From JBNJDJ01 sp051744845 (lineage in GTDB: Bacteria; Bacillota; Clostridia; Peptostreptococcales; Acidaminobacteraceae): 64,000 nt of DNA. A model generated the notes under the pieces. The model searched no databases. It was not told where the DNA came from and saw nothing but the letters and a program-made list of their open reading frames with translations. Location: assembly GCA_051744845.1 (NCBI GenBank), contig JBNJDJ010000003.1, forward strand, positions 13,506 through 77,505. Direction: 5' to 3'. Both the position numbers and the translations under genes were made by a program. This document shows, piece after piece, positions 34,652 through 42,693 of this stretch. Positions within the stretch are counted from its first letter, which is position 1. Each line of letters begins with the position of its first letter.

Positions 34652-35272
34652 TTATACAATTAAATTTTTACTTTCTAATTGCTTTAAAACTACATCTCCA
34701 TTTGTCATATTTTTAATTTCTTCCTTTATTTTATCAAATTTTTGTGGAATAATAAACATTTTTATTGTAACAACATCTGTAAAATCAGAATCTTTTAAAA
34801 TAATATAGTCATTTTTAGATATAAAATTCTTAATTTTACCATAAATTGTATAATTTATAGAAAAACTAGTAAAAATATATTTCTTATTTTCTAAAATTTT
34901 AGCTTTTTTTAATGCTAATTTAACTGATTTTGTATAAGCTCTGACTAATCCACCTGTCCCTAATTTAGTACCTCCAAAATAACGTGTTACAACTACGACA
35001 ATATTAGTAATATTTTCATTTTTTAAAAGTTCTAAAATTGGTAAACCAGCTGTACCAGATGGTTCTCCATCATCACTATATTTTTGAATATTTTTATCTT
35101 CACCTATCAAATATACTGGAACATTATGAGTTGCATCATAATGTTTTTTCTTTATTTTTTCAATATATTTATTTGCCATATTTTCATTATCAACAGGAAA
35201 TAAATAACCAATAAATTTAGACTTTTTAACTTTGAATTGACTTTTAATTGGTTCTTTTATAGTTTTGAACAT
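34652..35272 (-). CDS. yigZ: YigZ / IMPACT family protein
   Basis: A 206-residue member of the YigZ-IMPACT family (UPF0029), related to the eukaryotic translation modulators IMPACT and YIH1. The N-terminal domain is clear: KSKFIGYLFPVDNE, KKKHYDATHNVPVYLIGE, KYSDDGEPSGTAGLPIL and VVVVTRYFGGTKLGTGGLVRAYT. The C-terminal 70 residues correspond to the DUF1949 domain, a ferredoxin-like fold similar to elongation factor G domain V. It has an ATG at 35272 behind AGGAGA and its own promoter. The bacterial function is not established, although a ribosome-linked role is often suggested. Confidence 0.92.
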   Translation of the reverse strand: MFKTIKEPIKSQFKVKKSKFIGYLFPVDNENMANKYIEKIKKKHYDATHNVPVYLIGEDKNIQKYSDDGEPSGTAGLPILELLKNENITNIVVVVTRYFGGTKLGTGGLVRAYTKSVKLALKKAKILENKKYIFTSFSINYTIYGKIKNFISKNDYIILKDSDFTDVVTIKMFIIPQKFDKIKEEIKNMTNGDVVLKQLESKNLIV

Positions 35273-35312
35273 ATTTTCTCCTATTCTATTTATATATATT
35301 AATTATAAACTT

Positions 35313-35340
35313 ATTATATCAATTAAATAGTATTATACAA
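35313..35340 (-). promoter_or_regulatory. Promoter of yigZ-nadE-yebC
   Basis: Minus strand: TTGTAT (35335-35340), a 16-base spacer, then TATAAT (35313-35318) preceded by TGA as an extended -10. Confidence 0.65.
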
Positions 35341-35397
35341 CTAATTGAATTTATATTTCATTAAATTTAGTTATGAATTTTATTTATCTTTTGATTA

Positions 35398-35406
35398 TGG
35401 TATAAT
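35398..35406 (+). promoter_or_regulatory. Extended -10 promoter of the PBP1A gene
   Basis: TGGTATAAT at 35398-35406; no good -35. Start of transcription would be about 35413, 23 bases before the ATG. The rest of the 163-base intergenic region is plain AT-rich sequence. Confidence 0.6.
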
Positions 35407-35435
35407 AAACAGGAATATGAATTATGGAGGTTTTT

Positions 35436-38400
35436 ATGACAAAGAAGAAAAAAAAGAAAAATAAATTTTTAAGCTTTCTAAAATTTGTTTTGATTTTCGG
35501 AATAATTGTAGGTCTTATTGGTGGAGGCATTTCACTATATTTAATAAAAGATGCCTTAGATGATGTAAAAGAAATTAATCCATCAAAAATTAATGAAAGA
35601 TTAGTTGAAAATTCTGTGATTTTAGATAATCAAGGTAATGAATTAGAAAAACTTCAAAGAAATGGTGCTAGAACTCTTATAAAATATCAAGATATGAGTA
35701 ATAATTTAATTAATGCTTATATTTCTATTGAAGATAAAACTTTCTTCGAACATTCAGGTTTTAACTTTATTAGAATGGCAGGTGCTGTAAAAGATTCATT
35801 ATTAACTGATAAAAGAATAGGTGGTACTTCTACAATCACCCAACAACTTGCGAGAAATATTTATTTAATTAATGAAAAATATGAAAGATCAATAACTCGT
35901 AAAATTAAAGAAGCATATTATGCAATACAACTTGAAAAATATTTAACAAAAGAACAAATAATTGAGGCATATTTAAATACTATTTATTTAGGTAGCAACT
36001 CAAAAGGAGTCCAAGCTGCAAGTCAAAAATATTTTTCAAAAGATGCTGAAAATTTAAATCTATATGAATCAGCTATTTTAGCTGGAATACCTAAAAATCC
36101 AACTAAATATCAACCGATGTTTTCAATTAAAACAGAAAATATTACTGATAAAGATGTTGTTATTAAGAAAAAGGATGAACTTTATTCCTATATTTTTAAT
36201 GAAGATTGTGAATCAAGATATAAAACAGTTATAAATTTAATGGAAAAAAATGGTTATATTACAAAAGCACAAAAAGAAGAAGCTTTTGAAATAAATATCC
36301 CGGATTTATTAAATCCTAGTATTGAAAGAGGAACGGAAATTTCATCTTATTTTTCTGATATGGTTGAAGATGAAGTAGTAAATGATTTAATAGAAAAAAG
36401 AGGATATACAAAAAAAGAAGCAGTAAATTTATTATATACTGGTGGTCTTAAGATATATTCTACTATAGACTTTAATATGCAAAAAACTTTAGAAAATGCA
36501 TATGCTAAAAATAATTTTACAAAATTCTTTGGTTATCCTACAAGAGATGCAGTAAAAGAGCTACAACGAAAATTTGATCTTCAAATTGATGGTATGGTAG
36601 GTCCAGGAACTAAACAAAAATTAATTGATTTACAATTAATTAATAAAGACGATATTAAATCAAATGTATTAAAATACGGTATGGAAAGTGATGAAGTTGT
36701 TAAATTAAAACAAGGGCTTTTTAAAGCAAATTTATTTTCATCAAATGAACTTTTTCCAAAAGTTACAGTAACCTTTAATAAAGATGGGCATATTATATCT
36801 AAAAATAATAATCAAAAAATTATACTTTATAAAAAATCTAAATTAATTGATGAAAATAAAAATTTAGTTTTATCTTCAAGCGATTTTAAATTTGATGAAA
36901 ATGATAACTTAATTTTATATAAAAATAATAAATTGAATTTTTACTCTCAATATAAAGATGGTAAACTTGAAAGAATTCAAGTAGTTTTAGAAAATTTATT
37001 TTCATATGATAAGGAAAACAATAAAAATATAACTAATAGAAATGGTACAGTAAATATTGTTGATTTATATAGTTATGAAGGAGGAGAAATTTTAATACCA
37101 AATGAATATAAATCGTTTGATGATGATGGCAATTTAATTGTTGATTCTAGATTTATAAACTCAAATGATAATTTTATTAAACAAAAAAATGGCAATTTAG
37201 TTATTCCTGAAAATAAATACTATTTATCTGAAAAAGGAACAATTCAACCACAGTCAGCTATGGTAATTTTAGATTACCGGACTGGTCAATTAAAAGCAAT
37301 TGTTGGTGGAAGAAACTTAAAAGGCCAAAAGATTTATAATAGAGCATTAAACTCTAGACAACCAGGTTCTTCTGTAAAACCATTTGCAGTTTATACACCT
37401 GCTATAGATAGTAAAAATTATACTGCTGCATCCGTAATAGATGATATCCCTACTTATTTATCAGGTAATGATGAAAAAAGATGGCCTATTAATTGGTATG
37501 AACAATCTAGAGGATTTAAATATAAATATCGAGGCATATCTACTTTAAGAGAGGGATTAGAACAATCTATGAATGTTGTAACTGTTAAATTGGCTAATAC
37601 ATTAGGTATTCAAAAATGTATAGAGTATATGAAAAAATTTGGAATTACTACTATTGTTGATGAAGGAAGAAATAATGACCATAATTTATCATCTGTTGCA
37701 TTAGGTGGTATGACAAGAGGTATAAAACCTATTGAATTAGTTGAAGCTTTTGGAACTTTTGGAAATAATGGTACTCGTATGGATACTATTTCTTATACAG
37801 AAGTTATCGATAGCAATGGTGATGTGATTTTAAATAATAAGCCAGATAAAACACTAGTAATTGAAGAAGATGTATCTTTTATTATAAGAGATATGATCCG
37901 TTCAACAGTTACTAAAGGAACTGCTACTAAAGCACAAATAAGAAAAAATAATAAAGGAATACCAGTTGCAGGTAAAACAGGGACTACTTCTAGTAAATAT
38001 GATGCTTGGTTTACTGGGATAACTCCATATTATGCAGGAGTAACTTGGTTTGGTACTGATTATAATATACCACTCGATGAAGGTAGTGCTGTAAGTTCTG
38101 AATTTTGGAGTTACGTAATGAAAAATATTCATAAAGATTTACCTGATAGAGACTTTAGCAAACCTGATAACATTATTCAAAGATCAGTAGATACTAAATC
38201 AGGAAAAATTCCAACAAATTTATCTTATATGGATCCTAGAAATACAGTAATAAGTGAATACTTTATTCAAGGAACACAACCAACAGAAACTGATGATGTA
38301 CATGTTCAAGCAAATATATGTAAAGAATCTGGAAAACTTGCTACTGAATATTGTCCAACTACTTTAATTGAATCTAAAGTGTTTACTGAAAGATTAAATG

Positions 38401-38825
38401 GAGAGTATGATCCTGAAGAACATAAAGATAAATATGGTAATCCTATCCATATTAAAGATGAAAAATATATATTACCAACTGAAGAGTGTGATATTCATTT
38501 AGAAACAATTGATATCTCTGAAGATATTTCAGATGATAATACTGGAAATAGTCATTTTAAATTTTATGACAATCAAACAGCAATAGTAATAAATCCTGTT
38601 AGAATTACACTTAAAGATGACAAAAAATTATTTTTACCACTACAAACTAGAATTTTAAAAGATAAGAAAATTTTACTTCCAGATAATTCAATAGTTAAAC
38701 CACAAGAAATTAATCAAATTCCTTATTATGAAAAAGAATTGCAAAATTTCTTAGAAGAAAAACAAAATGACAATAATGAAGAAAATGAAGATACAGATAC
38801 TAATATTGAGACAGAAATCAATTAA
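35436..38825 (+). CDS. Class A penicillin-binding protein (PBP1A) with inserted peptidoglycan-binding segment
   Basis: Bifunctional wall-building enzyme of 1129 residues, longer than the usual 700-900. A lysine-rich cytoplasmic start and one membrane helix (about residues 12-37) lead to the GT51 glycosyltransferase, with the catalytic Glu at 99 (EDKTFFEH) and GGTSTITQQLARN. Between it and the transpeptidase, residues of about 360-435 resemble peptidoglycan-binding repeats (AVKELQRKFDLQIDGMVGPG and LKYGMESDEVVKLKQGL), followed by about 170 residues of beta-rich spacer. The transpeptidase has S645-SVK648, SMN (in EGLEQSMNVVT) and K847-TGT. A long acidic tail is rich in Asn and Glu. The start is ATG 35436, five bases after GGAGG; an ATG at 35424 overlaps that site. 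Confidence 0.94.
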   Translation: MTKKKKKKNKFLSFLKFVLIFGIIVGLIGGGISLYLIKDALDDVKEINPSKINERLVENSVILDNQGNELEKLQRNGARTLIKYQDMSNNLINAYISIEDKTFFEHSGFNFIRMAGAVKDSLLTDKRIGGTSTITQQLARNIYLINEKYERSITRKIKEAYYAIQLEKYLTKEQIIEAYLNTIYLGSNSKGVQAASQKYFSKDAENLNLYESAILAGIPKNPTKYQPMFSIKTENITDKDVVIKKKDELYSYIFNEDCESRYKTVINLMEKNGYITKAQKEEAFEINIPDLLNPSIERGTEISSYFSDMVEDEVVNDLIEKRGYTKKEAVNLLYTGGLKIYSTIDFNMQKTLENAYAKNNFTKFFGYPTRDAVKELQRKFDLQIDGMVGPGTKQKLIDLQLINKDDIKSNVLKYGMESDEVVKLKQGLFKANLFSSNELFPKVTVTFNKDGHIISKNNNQKIILYKKSKLIDENKNLVLSSSDFKFDENDNLILYKNNKLNFYSQYKDGKLERIQVVLENLFSYDKENNKNITNRNGTVNIVDLYSYEGGEILIPNEYKSFDDDGNLIVDSRFINSNDNFIKQKNGNLVIPENKYYLSEKGTIQPQSAMVILDYRTGQLKAIVGGRNLKGQKIYNRALNSRQPGSSVKPFAVYTPAIDSKNYTAASVIDDIPTYLSGNDEKRWPINWYEQSRGFKYKYRGISTLREGLEQSMNVVTVKLANTLGIQKCIEYMKKFGITTIVDEGRNNDHNLSSVALGGMTRGIKPIELVEAFGTFGNNGTRMDTISYTEVIDSNGDVILNNKPDKTLVIEEDVSFIIRDMIRSTVTKGTATKAQIRKNNKGIPVAGKTGTTSSKYDAWFTGITPYYAGVTWFGTDYNIPLDEGSAVSSEFWSYVMKNIHKDLPDRDFSKPDNIIQRSVDTKSGKIPTNLSYMDPRNTVISEYFIQGTQPTETDDVHVQANICKESGKLATEYCPTTLIESKVFTERLNGEYDPEEHKDKYGNPIHIKDEKYILPTEECDIHLETIDISEDISDDNTGNSHFKFYDNQTAIVINPVRITLKDDKKLFLPLQTRILKDKKILLPDNSIVKPQEINQIPYYEKELQNFLEEKQNDNNEENEDTDTNIETEIN

Positions 38826-38872
38826 AAAAATAGCCTTTAATAGTTTTTAAAAACTATTAAAGGCCTTTTTTT
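38826..38872. terminator. Bidirectional terminator between PBP1A and thiI
   Basis: A perfect 32-base inverted repeat (38833-38848 with 38849-38864) centred on TTTTTAAAAA, with A- and T-runs on both sides, between converging genes. Confidence 0.9.
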
Positions 38873-40052
38873 AATAAGTTAATTCAGTACTTGGAGTAAT
38901 TATAAAAGTTTCCTTTTTATCTATTGCATTTTTTATTAGACTATCAACTTTTAAACTCTCTTCTAATTTTTCAATATCTTCTAATTTAGGACTAGTATCA
39001 ACTTTTTGTGGTAAAAACACAGTACAACAATCTTCATAAGGTAAAATAGATGTTTCATAAGTACCTATCATTTTAGCCTTTGAAATAATATCATTTTTAT
39101 CAAAACCAATAAGTGGTCTAAATATTGGTATATTAACCGAAGAATTTGTTATATTTAAACCTTTCATTGTTTGAGAAGCCACTTGTCCTATATTTTCACC
39201 TGTTATTAATGAATCTATATCATGATATTTAGCAATCTTTTCACTTATTTTTGTCATAAAACGTCTACCGATAATTGTAAAATGTTTATCTGGACATTTC
39301 TCTTTTATTTCTTTATATATATCTAAAATATTTACAGAATGAACTTTAATTTTTTGTGTGTATTTAGATAATTCTCTTGCTAACCCTAATACTTTATTAG
39401 TTGCCTTTTTTGAAGTAAATGGATATGAATGAAAATGAATAGCTTCTAATGTAACTCCTCTTTTAGCCATCATCCAACCTGCAACCGGACTATCTATTCC
39501 ACCAGATAATAATAATAAGCCTTTCCCACTTGTACTATAAGGTAATCCTCCAAAACACTTTGTTTCATTAACATAAACAAAGGATTTTTTTCTAACTTCA
39601 ATATCAATAACTAAATCTGGATTATGTACATCGACTTTTAATTCATCAAATGTCTGATTAATAAAACCGCCTACTTTTGTTGAAATCTCAGGTGATTTAT
39701 ATTTAAAACCTTTATTTGCTCTTCTAGTTTCTACTTTGAAACTTTTATAGTTATTATCTTCTAATGCATTTTCAACTAATTCTTTCGCTGCCTTATTCAT
39801 TTCATTTATATTATTTTTACATTTTAAACAAGGAGCTAATCCTACTATACCAAATACTTTTTTTACTTTTGAAATTATCTCATCAAAAGTATATCTACTA
39901 AATTCTATATATATTCTTCCTCTTTTTTGAATAATTTTAAAATCTAATCCTTTTAAGACCTTTTTAATATTTCGAATTAAAACACTTTCATAATGACCTC
40001 TATTCCCTTTTTTTAAAGCTAATTCACCATATTTTACAATTAATGTTTTCAT
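38871..40052 (-). CDS. thiI: tRNA 4-thiouridine synthetase ThiI
   Basis: Adenylates and thiolates U8 of tRNA to s4U, and in some bacteria provides sulfur for thiamine. About 393 residues without a rhodanese extension, as in other Bacillota. N-terminal ferredoxin-like and THUMP domains (IVKYGELALKKGNRGHYE, GLAPCLKC, FKVETRRANKGFKYKSPEI) precede the PP-loop LLLLSGGIDSPVAGWMM (about residues 177-193), then GENIGQVASQT and LPYEDCCTVFLP. The start is ATG 40052, eight bases after AAAGGG; an ATG at 40067 would overlap the desulfurase stop. It follows the cysteine desulfurase gene by 11 bases, a known functional pair in which the desulfurase delivers the sulfur. Confidence 0.95.
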   Translation of the reverse strand: MKTLIVKYGELALKKGNRGHYESVLIRNIKKVLKGLDFKIIQKRGRIYIEFSRYTFDEIISKVKKVFGIVGLAPCLKCKNNINEMNKAAKELVENALEDNNYKSFKVETRRANKGFKYKSPEISTKVGGFINQTFDELKVDVHNPDLVIDIEVRKKSFVYVNETKCFGGLPYSTSGKGLLLLSGGIDSPVAGWMMAKRGVTLEAIHFHSYPFTSKKATNKVLGLARELSKYTQKIKVHSVNILDIYKEIKEKCPDKHFTIIGRRFMTKISEKIAKYHDIDSLITGENIGQVASQTMKGLNITNSSVNIPIFRPLIGFDKNDIISKAKMIGTYETSILPYEDCCTVFLPQKVDTSPKLEDIEKLEESLKVDSLIKNAIDKKETFIITPSTELTY

Positions 40053-40063
40053 AAATTTCCCTT

Positions 40064-41200
40064 TCATCTTATAATTTTTCTTAAATCTTTTACTGATTTT
40101 TTTATTTCTCTACATGCATAATCAATTTGTTCAATTGTATTATTTTTAGAAAATGATATTCTAATAGATCCTTTTAATTTATCTTCATCTAGACCAATCG
40201 CTTCTAAAACATGAGAATAACTTTTTGACTTAGAATTACAAGCTGATCCAGTAGATATATAAATCCCTTTTGATTCTAAATCGTGTAGTAAAACTTCACT
40301 TAATATATTCTTGAAAGATATATTTAAAATATAATTTGAAAAAATTCTATCATCTTTAGAATTTATATTAATATTTTCAATATTTTCTTCTAAGTATTTT
40401 ATCATTCTCTCTTTTAATTTTTTTACATTTTTTTCATTTTTTTCTATATTATAAATGTTTTTCTTAACAGCTTCAGCTAAAACTATTATACCAAATAAAT
40501 TTTCAGTACCAGGTCTAATATTATATTCTTGCTGACCACCTTTTAAAATACTATCTAAATTTATACTATCACTTTTATAAAGTCCTCCTACCCCTTTTAT
40601 CCCATGGATTTTATGACCACTAAAGGTATATAGATCAATATTTTTTAAATTAATCTTATATTTAGTAAATGATTGGACTCCATCAGTATGAAAAATAATT
40701 TTATTGTTTTTTCTTTTTACTATTTTAGAAATTTTTTCAATAGGTTGTTTTGCTCCTGTTTCATTATTAATATGCATAATACTTACTAATAAAGTATTAT
40801 CATCTAAATTTTTTTCTAATTGTTCTAGATCTATTATTCCTTTATCATCTACATCTAAATATATTACTTCAAATCCTAAGTTTTGTAAATATTTAAATGA
40901 ATTTAATACAGATTTATGTTCAATTTTAGTTGTTATTAATTTATTTCTTTTATTTTTATTTCTTAATGCAGAACCTATAATAGCCAAATTATTAGCTTCA
41001 GTCGCACCTGATGTAAATATAATCTCATTCCTTTTAACATTTAAATATTTTCTTATTACTTCTTTAGAATGAATTATTTTACTTTTAGATTTTAATCCTA
41101 GATCATGTAGTGAAGAAGGGTTCCCAAAAGGTAAATCTTTTAAAATATTTAAAGAACTAATAGGCTTTGTAGTTGCAGCATTATCTAAATATACTTCCAT
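40064..41200 (-). CDS. Cysteine desulfurase (NifS/IscS family), partner of ThiI
   Basis: PLP enzyme that takes sulfur from cysteine as a persulfide. The 378-residue protein contains VYLDNAATTKP (residues 3-13), GNPSSLHDLGLKSKS, IIFTSGATEANNLAI, HINNETGAKQPIE, FHTDGVQS, the PLP lysine in TFSGHKIHGIKGVGGLY, the arginine in GGQQEYNIRPGTEN, and the catalytic cysteine in STGSACNSKS. The short loop around that cysteine fits the NifS-type class I enzymes. It stands directly before thiI, so tRNA thiolation is its likely job. The ATG at 41200 has GGAGG five bases upstream. NAD or Fe-S cluster roles of other paralogues cannot be excluded. Confidence 0.94.
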   Translation of the reverse strand: MEVYLDNAATTKPISSLNILKDLPFGNPSSLHDLGLKSKSKIIHSKEVIRKYLNVKRNEIIFTSGATEANNLAIIGSALRNKNKRNKLITTKIEHKSVLNSFKYLQNLGFEVIYLDVDDKGIIDLEQLEKNLDDNTLLVSIMHINNETGAKQPIEKISKIVKRKNNKIIFHTDGVQSFTKYKINLKNIDLYTFSGHKIHGIKGVGGLYKSDSINLDSILKGGQQEYNIRPGTENLFGIIVLAEAVKKNIYNIEKNEKNVKKLKERMIKYLEENIENININSKDDRIFSNYILNISFKNILSEVLLHDLESKGIYISTGSACNSKSKSYSHVLEAIGLDEDKLKGSIRISFSKNNTIEQIDYACREIKKSVKDLRKIIR

Positions 41201-41285
41201 AGTACCTCCAAATTTATTAATTATCTTTAACTTAATTTACTATTAATGTATAATTTAAGTATATCAAAAAAGAAAGGACTTTATA

Positions 41286-42269
41286 ATGATTATCAAAGAA
41301 AAAAATATAAAAAGTGATTTTTTAGATCTATTAAAAGATGATTACAAAAAACTTTTAAATAAAAAGTTTATTGTTTTAGATATAGAAACTACTGGATTTA
41401 GCAGAAAAAAAGCTAATGTGATATTGATTGGATTAATAATTAAATCTAAAGAAAATTTAAAAGCTATACAAATTTTTAGTGAAGATTTATCAGAAGAAAA
41501 AGAAATTTTGGAAAAATTAATAGATATTTTAAAAAATAATTCTTATGATTTTTTATTAACATATAATGGTCATAGTTTTGATTTACCTTTTTTAAATTCA
41601 AAGTTCAATCAATACAAAATAAATTATCAGTTGAATTTATATAAGAATTTTGATATATATAGACTTATAAGAAAATATAAATCAAAACTTAATATAGACA
41701 AATATAATTTAAAATCAATTGAAAATTTTTTAAATATCAAAAGAAAAGATACTATATCAGGTAAAGAATCCATAAAACTATATTATAGATATTTAAAAAC
41801 TTCAAAGCAAAAATATTTAAATAAAATATTATTACATAATTATGAAGACATTTTATATTTACTTCCAGTAATACAAATTCTTAATTATTTCACTTTTAAT
41901 GAAATTTATAAATTTTATCCTAAAAAAATTCATGATAATTTATATTTGATAAATATAAAAATAGATGGAGACTATTTGTTTTTTTCAACTAACTCATTAA
42001 ATCAATTTGAAAATAATGAAATTTATAGTGAACTTTATAATATTAAATCAGAAAATGATTTAATAAAATTCAAAATAAATCTATTTACTTTTGAGCATAA
42101 AAATAATTTGTATAAATTAATAAATCATAAAATTTTTTATAAAAATAAATTCAAAAATATTAGTAATAAATTAAAAAATCAATTAATCATTTCTATTAAT
42201 AATAATATTGAATATGAGAATTTAATATTAAATATAAAAAAAATATTTAATAAAATATATAACATTTAA
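41286..42269 (+). CDS. RNase H-like (DEDD) exonuclease domain protein, YprB type
   Basis: A 327-residue protein whose first 200 residues look like a DEDD 3'-5' exonuclease domain of the YprB / RNase_H_2 family. The acidic residues are in IVLDIETTGFS (about residues 30-40), TYNGHSFDLPFL (about 95-106) and HNYEDILYLLPV (about 187-198). NLKSIENFL lies between. The C-terminal 120 residues are lysine- and asparagine-rich and I do not recognise them. The ATG at 41286 has GAAAGGA upstream. A TATAAT at about 41252-41257 may be its promoter. It stands alone and ends in a terminator stem. Substrate is unknown; DNA or RNA processing is inferred from the fold. Confidence 0.78.
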   Translation: MIIKEKNIKSDFLDLLKDDYKKLLNKKFIVLDIETTGFSRKKANVILIGLIIKSKENLKAIQIFSEDLSEEKEILEKLIDILKNNSYDFLLTYNGHSFDLPFLNSKFNQYKINYQLNLYKNFDIYRLIRKYKSKLNIDKYNLKSIENFLNIKRKDTISGKESIKLYYRYLKTSKQKYLNKILLHNYEDILYLLPVIQILNYFTFNEIYKFYPKKIHDNLYLINIKIDGDYLFFSTNSLNQFENNEIYSELYNIKSENDLIKFKINLFTFEHKNNLYKLINHKIFYKNKFKNISNKLKNQLIISINNNIEYENLILNIKKIFNKIYNI

Positions 42270-42298
42270 AAAGATTTCACTTTTAATGAAATCTTTTT
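42268..42298. terminator. Bidirectional terminator after the exonuclease-like gene
   Basis: A perfect 12-bp stem (42268-42279 with 42287-42298) and a seven-base loop, with A/T runs on both sides, between converging genes. Confidence 0.85.
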
Positions 42299-42303
42299 TA
42301 TAA

Positions 42304-42654
42304 TTATAATTTATTTTTGCATTGTATTTCATAAACATTATATCTTAAGTGTTTCTTTTTTACTAAAACTACTTCTTCTCCATCTTTAGTAAATAAATAC
42401 CCTCGTCCATATAAATTAATAAATTTCCAACCTAAATCATCCATCTTATCAATTAGAATTGATTCATCCATATCTTTAGTTATAAACATAAATGATTTTA
42501 AAGATACCTTAGCTATTTTTTTATTTAAACATTCAAGTTTAAAGATACCAATTAATAAATCAAATATCTTCATTTCATAATAAATAACTATCATCATAAA
42601 AACAGAAAAAATAATTCCAATCTTTTTAGATTTTTCTTTAAAATTCTTATTCAT
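42304..42654 (-). CDS. Small membrane-anchored protein of unknown function
   Basis: I do not recognise this 116-residue protein. Residues 10-32 (KKIGIIFSVFMMIVIYYEMK) form a membrane helix after a basic start, so the rest probably faces the cytoplasm or the outside as a single small domain. The remainder contains KVSLKSFMFITKDMDESI, DKMDDLGWKFINLYGRGYLF and VLVKKKHLRYNVYEIQC, an alternating alpha/beta pattern. The ATG at 42654 has GGGGTGA upstream. It is 39 bases after parC on the same strand and may be cotranscribed with the topoisomerase genes. Confidence 0.65.
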   Translation of the reverse strand: MNKNFKEKSKKIGIIFSVFMMIVIYYEMKIFDLLIGIFKLECLNKKIAKVSLKSFMFITKDMDESILIDKMDDLGWKFINLYGRGYLFTKDGEEVVLVKKKHLRYNVYEIQCKNKL

Positions 42655-42693
42655 TAAATCACCCCATTAAAGTTTTACCCAAACAAAAAATAT

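Noticed and set aside
37902..38132. A 76-codon minus-strand frame within PBP1A.
   Set aside because: It is antisense to the KTGT region of the transpeptidase.
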